Shown: positions 1-4,612 of the stretch, piece by piece
How the letters are laid out: each line of letters begins with the position of its first letter
How positions within the stretch are numbered: position 1 is the stretch's first letter
Assembly (NCBI GenBank): GCA_016649455.1
Contig: JAENXO010000102.1
Location: forward strand, 1-8,092
Source: Gemmatimonadota bacterium
GTDB taxonomy: Bacteria > Gemmatimonadota > Gemmatimonadetes > Palauibacterales > Palauibacteraceae
Direction: 5' to 3'
DNA length: 8,092 bases
Notes under the pieces: model-generated
What the model was told of the DNA's origin: nothing
What the model saw: the letters and a program-made list of their open reading frames with translations, nothing else
Database searches by the model: none
Translations under genes and position numbers: made by a program

Positions 1-339
1 CAGCGTCTCCGGCTCCTGCGGGAGTCGACCGCCGTGCTGCTTGACGATCTCGTTCGCCGCCCGGTGGAGATTCCGGGCCCGCGCGTAGTACCCCATACCT
101 TCCCAGGCCTTCAGAACCGCGTCGAGCTCGGCCCCGGCCAGGGAGTGGATGTCGGGGAATCGAACCAGGAATTCGTCGTAGCGATCGCGGACCACCGCGA
201 TCCGGGTCTGCTGGGCCATCACTTCGGCGAGCCAGATCCGGTACGGATCGGTTTCCGCACGCCACGGGACGTCGCGTTCACGTGATCGGAACCACTCGAT
301 CAGTGGACCGGCCAGATTCTCGGAGTCCAGTGCCGTCAA
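1..339 (-). CDS. mutY: A/G-specific adenine glycosylase MutY, N-terminal part (runs off the left edge)
   Basis: MutY removes adenine mispaired with 8-oxoguanine in base excision repair. The 113 visible codons match the N-terminal half of the helix-hairpin-helix glycosylase domain. Visible motifs are RDVPWR (22-27), DPYRIWLAEVMAQQT (31-45) with the presumed catalytic Glu39 (equivalent to Glu37 of the E. coli enzyme), the FPDI/LAGA segment (61-70) and WEGMGYYARARNLH (79-92). The second residue of the usual MLQQT motif is Ala here (MAQQT), a mild variation. The HhH hairpin, catalytic Asp, Fe-S cluster cysteines and C-terminal NUDIX-like domain would lie beyond the left edge. I chose the TTG start at 339 because the frame upstream reaches the dapF stop after only five codons and no ATG or GTG is available; the ribosome binding site is weak. 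It follows dapF by 15 bases in the same frame and direction, so the two are probably one transcript. Family assignment is secure; the exact start is less so. Confidence 0.93.
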   Translation of the reverse strand, partial: MTALDSENLAGPLIEWFRSRERDVPWRAETDPYRIWLAEVMAQQTRIAVVRDRYDEFLVRFPDIHSLAGAELDAVLKAWEGMGYYARARNLHRAANEIVKQHGGRLPQEPETL

Positions 340-354
340 CGGCTCAGATCCGGC

Positions 355-1179
355 TCACGGAGCGAGAATCGTGTCTGGGAAGGTGCCCTCGAACAACTTC
401 ACGGCGGGGCCCGACAGACGTACGTCGCGCACGGTTCCGTCGGGGGGACTCAGGTCGAGGATCTCGATTCCCAGCTCGTCGCCGCCGCTGACACGCAGTG
501 AGACCCGCGGTCCGGCCTTTCCGCTCGCCCGCAGCACGAACACCGATGCCATCGATCCGCTCCCGCAGGCCAGGGTCTCCGCCTCGACTCCCCGCTCGAA
601 CGTACGAACCGCACCGGTCGAGACATCGTCGAGCGACACGAGGTTCACGTTGGCCCCGTCAGGTCCGAGGACGTCGAGCCGCCTGAGCGGTCTGCAGAGC
701 TCCTCGATCGGCCCCTCAGGCATCCGGTCAAGGGGAAGTACGAGGTGGGGAACGCCAATCCGCACGAGCCAGCTGTCGACCGGGCCCTCGGGCCCGGCCA
801 CTCCGATCGGCCCGTGCAGACTTACGTCGATGTGATAGTCCAGCGATACCTGGTCTCCGTCCACCCGCGTGTCGATCTCTCCAGCCGGAGTTTCGAGCAC
901 GAAACCAGCCGGATCGCCCAGGCCCTCGTCGCTCGCGAAACGGGCGGCACAGCGGCTTCCGTTACCGCAGGTCGAAAACTCCGAGCCGTCCGGGTTGAAG
1001 AACCGGACCCGGATCCCGTCCGGCCGCAGATACACGAGTATCAGGCCATCGACCCCGACACCCGTGCGTCGGGAGCACACGCGACGGGCGAGCTCGGCCC
1101 CGATCGGGTCAGACCGATCGTCGGCCCGCGCGATTACGAAGTCGTTTCCGGCCCCTGAGTACTTCGAGAATTCGAACAC
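355..1179 (-). CDS. dapF: Diaminopimelate epimerase DapF
   Basis: DapF is a PLP-independent cytosolic racemase that interconverts LL- and meso-diaminopimelate, the last shared step before lysine and peptidoglycan cross-linking. The protein starts VFEFSKYSGAGNDF, the typical DapF N-terminus. Both catalytic cysteines are present: Cys71 in NPDGSEFSTCGNGSRC (62-77) and Cys205 in FERGVEAETLACGSGS (194-209). Other family motifs are GVGVDGL (40-46), GVPHLV (142-147) and GANVNLV (175-181). With a GTG start at 1179 the protein is 274 aa, the same length as the E. coli enzyme. The frame stays open 90 codons further upstream to 1449, but that part lies antisense to the ABC ATPase gene and has no DapF homology by eye. 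No good Shine-Dalgarno precedes the GTG, so a nearby alternative such as the in-frame TTG about 12 codons upstream cannot be excluded. The gene is divergent from the ABC operon and is followed by mutY. Confidence 0.96.
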   Translation of the reverse strand: MFEFSKYSGAGNDFVIARADDRSDPIGAELARRVCSRRTGVGVDGLILVYLRPDGIRVRFFNPDGSEFSTCGNGSRCAARFASDEGLGDPAGFVLETPAGEIDTRVDGDQVSLDYHIDVSLHGPIGVAGPEGPVDSWLVRIGVPHLVLPLDRMPEGPIEELCRPLRRLDVLGPDGANVNLVSLDDVSTGAVRTFERGVEAETLACGSGSMASVFVLRASGKAGPRVSLRVSGGDELGIEILDLSPPDGTVRDVRLSGPAVKLFEGTFPDTILAP

Positions 1180-1241
1180 GGACCGAACATGGACGCCGTC
1201 CGGCCCGATCGGCAAGCGGCAGGCATCCCTCGGCAGCCGTT

Positions 1242-1245
1242 GAGG
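1242..1245 (+). promoter_or_regulatory. Ribosome binding site supporting the ATG 1251 start of the ABC ATPase
   Basis: GAGG lies five bases before the ATG at 1251, a good Shine-Dalgarno spacing. A second GAGG at 1319-1322 lies six bases before an in-frame TTG at 1329. That TTG would give a protein starting M-IELSDVSKTY, the usual N-terminus for this family. The two sites compete for the start call. Confidence 0.5.
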
Positions 1246-1250
1246 ATCCG

Positions 1251-2057
1251 ATGAGGGCCAGGACCGAATCTTTGCCTCCCATGCCGTCCGCCGGCGAGCA
1301 GTCGTATCAACACGTGGTGAGGAATCGATTGATAGAGTTGAGCGATGTCTCGAAAACGTATCGCCGCCGATACCGGCGGAGGATCGATGCCCTGGTGGAG
1401 CTGGATCTTCGCATCGAGGCTGGATCGACCGTGGCCGTCGTGGGACCAAACGGCGCCGGCAAGAGCACGCTGTTCGGAGTGCTCGCCGGGCTCGTCCGTC
1501 CGGACCGGGGAGTCACTCTCGTGCACGGACTCGCGCCCATCGCGCATGTCCGCTCGCGGGGTGTCGGCCTGCTCCCCGACCGGGTCCGACTTCCAGCCCG
1601 GCTGACCGTGCGCGAGGTCCTCGCGCGGCTGGCGATCCTGGATGGATACTCCGGAGCTGCAGTCCCCCGCTCGGTGGATCGAGTCCTCGACCTCGTCGGG
1701 CTTCGTGAGCGCTCGGGCGATCGGTGCGGTGGTTTGTCGCACGGACTGCGGCAAAGGGTCGGAATCGCCCAGTTCCTGCTCCGGCCCCGCGAGGTCCTGC
1801 TGCTCGACGAGCCGCTCTCCGGGCTCGACCCGGTATGGCGGGCCCGATTCCGGGAACTGTTCGAGCAGCTGCGCAGGGACTCCTCCGGACGCACGCTGCT
1901 GCTGTCCTCGCACGAGCTGGGGGAGACGGCCAGGCTCACGGAGCGCGTGATCGTGATCGACGCGGGTAGGGTGGTCGACGACTTTCCGACGCGTGGCGAT
2001 TCCGAGGAGATGGAGCGCCGCGTGCTGAGCGTCCTGCGGCGGGCCGGGCAAGCATGA
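1251..2057 (+). CDS. ABC-2 type transporter, ATP-binding protein
   Basis: This is the cytoplasmic ATPase that powers the membrane protein encoded directly downstream. Numbered from ATG 1251 (268 aa), it has Walker A GPNGAGKST (65-73) and a signature LSHGLRQRVGIA (162-173). It also has Walker B EVLLLDEP (181-188) with catalytic Glu187, D-loop SGLDP (190-194) and H-loop His221 in SSHEL. The Q-loop position reads LLPD, with Asp110 where Gln or Glu usually stands, and the signature has LSHGL instead of LSGGQ. Variants of this kind occur in the ABC-2/NosF-like ATPases, so the protein is likely active. The first 26 residues (rich in R, S and P) do not look like family sequence, so a TTG start at 1329 giving about 242 aa is a real alternative. 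The C-terminal tail after residue 240 is short. The stop overlaps the next start as ATGA, showing translational coupling. The substrate cannot be told from the sequence. Confidence 0.92.
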   Translation: MRARTESLPPMPSAGEQSYQHVVRNRLIELSDVSKTYRRRYRRRIDALVELDLRIEAGSTVAVVGPNGAGKSTLFGVLAGLVRPDRGVTLVHGLAPIAHVRSRGVGLLPDRVRLPARLTVREVLARLAILDGYSGAAVPRSVDRVLDLVGLRERSGDRCGGLSHGLRQRVGIAQFLLRPREVLLLDEPLSGLDPVWRARFRELFEQLRRDSSGRTLLLSSHELGETARLTERVIVIDAGRVVDDFPTRGDSEEMERRVLSVLRRAGQA

Positions 2058-2797
2058 GATCTCTCGCTGTTCTGTTTCCCCGCCTGCTGCGTGACCGACT
2101 CTCCCGGAGCGTCGTAGCGACGGCGCTCGTGCTGCTATTCACCTCTCCCCTTCTGCGGGCCGGGAAGTCCGGGTTCGCGGACGGATACATGGCGGGAGGG
2201 AAACTGGGGGCGGCTTCGACGGCGAACCTGGTGGGACTGCTCCTCGCCCTGGCAGCCCCCTGGCTGGCCGAGGGCGTGGTCTCTGATCTGCGACGGAATG
2301 GGAGCGGCCCGCTCCTGCTCACCCGGCCGGTATCCCGCCCCGGCTTCTACTTCGCGCGCTGGCTGGCCGGGTTCGCCTGCCTGGCAGGCGTCGCGATCAT
2401 TGCGGCCGCGACAATCAACATGGCGTGGAGCGCCGGCGGCGGAAGCGGTCCCGGCCTCTCCCTCGCCGGGTCCATCGGTGCAGGACTCGTGATCTGGATC
2501 TGGGTCGGGTCCACCGTCCTGCTGCTGTCAGCCGTTCTCGATCGCGGAGAAGCCCTGGCGGGGACTCTTCTCGTGGCAATCCCCATCGCCCTCACCGCAT
2601 CACTGCCGACGACCGATCTGCTGTCCGGCGCGGGCCGCGTCCTGCCGGTGCGGCCGATGTTGAGTGCCGCGCGTGCTCTCCTGGCAGGCGACGTTCCTGT
2701 GCACTCCTCCCTGGTGACGACAGGTGGCTGGGGTCTCGCAATCCTGGCCGTCGGGCTGCTGGTTGCGAGCCGACGGGACTGGCGGGCTGGCGACTGA
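2054..2797 (+). CDS. ABC-2 type transporter, membrane permease subunit
   Basis: This is a 247-aa membrane protein, the transmembrane partner of the ATPase whose last codon it overlaps by four bases. Six hydrophobic segments are visible at about 19-34, 57-77, 103-123, 138-162, 167-184 and 225-239, the usual count for one ABC-2 permease half. Between helices 2 and 3 lies SDLRRNGSGPLLLTRPVSR (77-95). It resembles the conserved E/D-x(n)-G-(T/S)-x-x-LLL-(T/S)-x-PVSR stretch of ABC-2/NosY-like permeases and probably forms the coupling region contacting the ATPase. There is no signal peptide apart from the first helix, preceded by basic residues (R10, R13, R15, R18). The transporter probably works as a homodimer of each subunit. 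The substrate is unknown: nothing nearby points to an antibiotic, heme or polysaccharide pathway. A terminator-like hairpin begins 13 bases after the stop. Confidence 0.85.
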   Translation: MRSLAVLFPRLLRDRLSRSVVATALVLLFTSPLLRAGKSGFADGYMAGGKLGAASTANLVGLLLALAAPWLAEGVVSDLRRNGSGPLLLTRPVSRPGFYFARWLAGFACLAGVAIIAAATINMAWSAGGGSGPGLSLAGSIGAGLVIWIWVGSTVLLLSAVLDRGEALAGTLLVAIPIALTASLPTTDLLSGAGRVLPVRPMLSAARALLAGDVPVHSSLVTTGGWGLAILAVGLLVASRRDWRAGD

Positions 2798-2810
2798 CGA
2801 CCGGATGCAC

Positions 2811-2846
2811 GAAGGCCGCGGATTCCATTGGAAGTCCGCGGCCTTC
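2811..2846. terminator. Strong hairpin, terminator-like, possibly bidirectional
   Basis: Perfect 12-bp inverted repeat: GAAGGCCGCGGA (2811-2822) against TCCGCGGCCTTC (2835-2846). The loop can pair further (TTCC 2823-2826 with GGAA 2830-2833, bulged G at 2834). It begins 13 bases after the permease stop and would end the ABC operon. There is no T-tract on either side, so classical intrinsic termination is uncertain. Read from the minus strand it would also lie at the 3' end of the short unit starting near 3023. Confidence 0.7.
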
Positions 2847-2854
2847 GGTTCGAC

Positions 2855-2891
2855 CTGACTCGACGCGGCGCCTCGAGGCTCCGCGAGTCAG
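2855..2891. repeat. Inverted repeat with an internal palindrome
   Basis: CTGACTCG (2855-2862) pairs with CGAGTCAG (2884-2891). Between them lies a perfect 10-bp palindrome, GCCTCGAGGC (2870-2879). The whole can fold as a stem with an inner structured loop. It sits just beyond the terminator-like hairpin, so it may be part of a structured 3' region read from the minus strand, or a binding site. Function unknown. Confidence 0.5.
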
Positions 2892-2924
2892 ACGCGCGCC
2901 CTTCGCCTGCCGGCGATCGGCGCG

Positions 2925-2943
2925 GGAAACGCTGCTCGTTTCC
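2925..2943. repeat. Inverted repeat (7-bp stem, 5-base loop)
   Basis: GGAAACG (2925-2931) and CGTTTCC (2937-2943) are separated by CTGCT. On the minus strand this stem begins at the final base of the mini-ORF stop codon (TAG, 2945-2943), so it could act as a 3' hairpin for that short transcript. Confidence 0.45.
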
Positions 2944-3008
2944 TAGCGGGTACCGCCGAGGCGACCGCTTGCCCGTGTCGAGCCAGGCTCGATTCTACAG
3001 TCAGACAC
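2943..3008 (-). CDS. Possible 21-aa small protein behind an extended Shine-Dalgarno
   Basis: A GTG at 3008 opens a 21-codon frame ending with TAG at 2945-2943. The predicted peptide is MSDCRIEPGSTRASGRLGGTR when split at its natural ends (21 residues, one Cys at position 4, net basic, no membrane segment). I do not recognise it. The only strong evidence is the perfect Shine-Dalgarno at 3009-3023, whose AGGAGG core is seven bases from the GTG. Third-position G+C is lower than in neighbouring genes and the frame is very short, so coding status is unproven. A hairpin-forming palindrome lies inside it at 2978-2992 (TCGAGCC A GGCTCGA). A leader peptide or translated regulatory RNA is possible. The same frame is open far upstream on the minus strand, but that part is antisense to other genes and shows no protein features. 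Confidence 0.35.
   Translation of the reverse strand: MSDCRIEPGSTRASGRLGGTR
2978..2992. repeat. Near-perfect palindrome TCGAGCC-A-GGCTCGA
   Basis: Seven-base arms flank a single central A. As RNA it could form a five-pair stem with a five-base loop; as DNA it could bind a dimeric regulator. It lies within the putative mini-ORF, 14 to 30 bases downstream of its start. Confidence 0.4.
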
Positions 3009-3023
3009 TGGATCACCTCCTTT
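3009..3023 (-). promoter_or_regulatory. Extended perfect Shine-Dalgarno sequence
   Basis: The minus strand reads AAAGGAGGTGATCCA. Its first 14 bases are the exact complement of the highly conserved bacterial 16S rRNA 3' tail (GGATCACCTCCTTT). The AGGAGG core lies seven bases before the GTG at 3008. No other gene in the window has more than five or six complementary bases. This is strong evidence for a ribosome binding site if the minus strand is transcribed here. Confidence 0.6.
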
Positions 3024-3272
3024 GTTCGAGAACACATCGGGCGCGAACACCGGTGTACTTCGTGCTGCCTCGCCCGTCGTCACCCGGGCTCGGCCGGGCG
3101 TACATCCGACATTGAAGCTAGAAGGCACTGATATGTCCTGCAACGGGAGGAACCCGGGCGGGCGACCGGTGTCTCGTTCCCCGTCCCACAGAGGCCTATC
3201 TTCCCAGTTGCCGGTGTCGCCCCTCCCCAGTGTCCAGCGGCGGCGACACAACGACGAGCCAGGAGCAATTCT

Positions 3273-3956
3273 GTGAATGACAGTGGACTGCCCGTTCCAC
3301 TTCAGCTCGAAGATCGGAAGGAACGAGCGGTGCGACGCCTGGGGGCTCACTTCGCAGAGGACCACCTCAGCGTAGAAGAGTTCGAGGACCGGGTGGACCG
3401 GGTGTACTCGGCCGCGACGCCGGTCGAGGTCGAGAGCGTGTTCCAGGGCCTGCCGACTCTCGTGGAATCGAGCGTTCCGGAGCGCATCGCCGGGACGGTG
3501 TTGCCGTCGCGCGTGCGAGCGGAAGACGTACCGAAGCATGGGTTCCAGGTCGCGATACTGTCCGGCGTCGATCGAAAGGGAGCGTGGACACCTGCCCGCC
3601 GGTTCACTTCGGTCGCGATCATGGGAGGCACCGGTCTCGATCTGCGAGAGGCGCGTTTCGGGCCCGGGGTCACTGAACTCCGCGTGATCGCGATCATGGG
3701 CGGCGCCGAAATCATCGTTCCGCCCGGCCTCGCGGTGCAGACCCGTGGGTTCGGGATCATGGGAGGGTTCGAGGGGGTCGATCAGCCCTCGGCGGATCCG
3801 GATCCCGAGGCTCCGATCGTGATCATCAAGGGTCTCGCGATCATGGGCGGCGTGGAAGTCGTGGTCCGAGAGCCCGGCGAGACGGCGGGCGACGCGAAGC
3901 GCCGCCGCCGGGACGAACGGAAGGCCCGGCGGCTCGAGCGTTCGGGCCGCGACTGA
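3273..3956 (+). CDS. DUF1707 (SHOCT-like) and LiaF-C-like domain protein, soluble
   Basis: The N-terminal part (about 10-61: QLEDRKERAVRRLGAHF, then LSVEEFEDRVDRVYSAATPVEVESVFQGLP, given in pieces) fits the DUF1707/SHOCT-like domain, a short helical module common in actinobacteria and Gemmatimonadota. Residues about 92-198 resemble the C-terminal domain of LiaF-type cell-envelope stress proteins. Four copies of an IMGG strand motif occur at 116-119, 141-144, 162-165 and 190-193, with a degenerate ILSG at 95-98, spaced about 21-28 residues as in a beta-solenoid. The end (208-222) is strongly basic (KRRRR and further R/K). No transmembrane segment or signal peptide is visible, unlike LiaF itself, so it should be cytoplasmic and perhaps regulatory, with the basic tail near membrane or nucleic acid. 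The start is GTG 3273, with AGGAG at 3261-3265 (seven-base spacing). It appears to be a single-gene unit. The domain assignment is good; the function is inference. Confidence 0.85.
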   Translation: MNDSGLPVPLQLEDRKERAVRRLGAHFAEDHLSVEEFEDRVDRVYSAATPVEVESVFQGLPTLVESSVPERIAGTVLPSRVRAEDVPKHGFQVAILSGVDRKGAWTPARRFTSVAIMGGTGLDLREARFGPGVTELRVIAIMGGAEIIVPPGLAVQTRGFGIMGGFEGVDQPSADPDPEAPIVIIKGLAIMGGVEVVVREPGETAGDAKRRRRDERKARRLERSGRD

Positions 3957-4067
3957 GCCGGTCCGCGTCCAGCCGTGTTCCGCCCGGCGAACGGCATGCT
4001 CTCCGACCCTCACCAACTGTCCGGAAAGCCGCATCTTCATCGGCCGATCACGCATGTTGGAGTCCGC

Positions 4068-4097
4068 TTGACACTCACTCCCGGCGCGGGGTATCGT
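4068..4097 (+). promoter_or_regulatory. Probable sigma70-type promoter of the glycine cleavage operon
   Basis: A perfect -35 box TTGACA (4068-4073) is followed after 18 bases by TATCGT (4092-4097), which matches the -10 consensus at four of six positions. Transcription would start near 4104 and give a 5' leader of about 58 bases before gcvH. This is the best promoter match in the window. The rest of the 3957-4161 gap shows nothing else I can name. Confidence 0.6.
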
Positions 4098-4115
4098 CTC
4101 CCTCCCGGAATGCGG

Positions 4116-4134
4116 CCGCCGACGATACCGGCGG
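4116..4134 (+). repeat. Hairpin in the gcvH leader
   Basis: CCGCCG (4116-4121) and CGGCGG (4129-4134) flank the seven-base loop ACGATAC. It lies between the predicted transcription start and the gcvH ribosome binding site (GGAGG, 4152-4156). It could influence translation or mRNA stability. The leader is too short for a complete glycine riboswitch. Confidence 0.4.
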
Positions 4135-4161
4135 ATACCATAGACGATTCTGGAGGCCGGA

Positions 4162-4551
4162 ATGTCAGACATCCCAGAGGGGCTGAAGTACACGGAAGAA
4201 CACGAGTACGTGCGGGAGACGGAAGCGGCCGACGAGTTCGTGGTCGGCATTACGGATTACGCGCAGGGCGAACTCGGAGACGTTGTATTCGTCGAACTTC
4301 CGAGCCCCGGTGATTCGTTTGCGCGCATGGACGTGTTCGGGACGATCGAGGCCGTGAAGGCGGTCTCGGATCTGTACAGCCCACTAAGCGGAGAAGTCGT
4401 CGCGATCAACGAGGCGCTGGACGATGATCCGGGTCTCGTGAACTCGGACCCGTACGGCGAAGGCTGGATGGTCCGGATCCGCGCCAGGGACATGTCGGAG
4501 CTCGACGGGTTGCTCTCCGACACGGACTACTCGGGCCACATCGAAGCGTGA
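4162..4551 (+). CDS. gcvH: Glycine cleavage system H protein
   Basis: GcvH is the small lipoylated carrier that shuttles the aminomethyl intermediate from the P-protein to the T-protein and is then reoxidised by the L-protein. The 129-aa product has the family length and motifs. These include KYTEEHEYVR (9-18), VGITDYAQGELGDVVFVELP (28-47), the lipoylation loop GTIEAVKAVSDLYSPLSGEV (60-79) with lipoyl-accepting Lys66, and GLVNSDPYGEGWM (91-103). The loop has EAVK where ESVK is commonest. The start is ATG 4162, with GGAGG at 4152-4156 and five-base spacing. It is first in the operon, behind a good promoter, and is separated from gcvPA by 61 bases containing a strong hairpin. Confidence 0.97.
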   Translation: MSDIPEGLKYTEEHEYVRETEAADEFVVGITDYAQGELGDVVFVELPSPGDSFARMDVFGTIEAVKAVSDLYSPLSGEVVAINEALDDDPGLVNSDPYGEGWMVRIRARDMSELDGLLSDTDYSGHIEA

Positions 4552-4560
4552 CGTTATCCA

Positions 4561-4591
4561 GGCGGCACCGGACTGGAGTCCGGGTGCCGCC
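4561..4591 (+). terminator. Hairpin between gcvH and gcvPA (partial terminator, attenuator or mRNA stabiliser)
   Basis: GGCGGCACC (4561-4569) pairs with GGTGCCGCC (4583-4591), extended inward by GGAC (4570-4573) with GTCC (4578-4581) around a TGGA loop, with one bulged G at 4582. That gives about 13 base pairs, mostly G-C. There is no T-tract after it, and gcvPA begins 22 bases later. It may partly terminate transcription or protect the gcvH 3' end, either of which would raise GcvH relative to the P-protein. Confidence 0.6.
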
Positions 4592-4612
4592 CTTCACGAA
4601 CGGCAGGTGAAC

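Larger units (their letters stand above)
2798..3272. other. Intergenic stretch between the ABC operon and the DUF1707 gene
   Basis: This 475-base gap contains the terminator-like hairpin, further inverted repeats, the extended Shine-Dalgarno and the mini-ORF described separately. It also holds a perfect palindrome ACACCGGTGT (3047-3056) and a GTTC-GA-GAAC inverted repeat (3024-3033). GAACAC occurs directly repeated at 3030 and 3045; these could be operator-like, but the evidence is weak. From about 3060 to 3260 I see no convincing gene, tRNA or clear sigma70 promoter. An AGGAG at 3261-3265 is the ribosome binding site of the following gene. Confidence 0.6.

Noticed and set aside
1180..1449. 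A 90-residue N-terminal extension of DapF in the same open frame.
   Set aside because: It overlaps the ABC ATPase gene on the opposite strand, and the DapF family begins exactly at the GTG at 1179, giving the standard 274 aa.
3008..3023. Plus strand reads like the 3' end of 16S rRNA (CTGGATCACCTCCTTT), suggesting an rRNA fragment or relic.
   Set aside because: Sequence on either side has no resemblance to helix 45 or the rest of 16S rRNA; the match is limited to the anti-Shine-Dalgarno tail. A minus-strand Shine-Dalgarno with a well-spaced GTG explains it better.
3120..3260. Repeated CCGGTGTC words (near 3165 and 3209) as a possible repeat element or operator pair.
   Set aside because: Short, GC-rich and imperfect outside the core; expected by chance in this composition.
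3957..4161. Possible glycine riboswitch before the gcv operon.
   Set aside because: The best promoter leaves only about 58 bases of leader, too short for a glycine aptamer, and I could not find its conserved core by eye; only a small 6-bp hairpin is present.
2946..4250. Long open minus-strand frame antisense to the DUF1707 gene and the start of gcvH.
   Set aside because: No recognisable protein motifs, and it lies opposite well-supported genes. GC-rich DNA produces such frames. Only the last 21 codons, behind the extended Shine-Dalgarno, were kept as a possible small gene.
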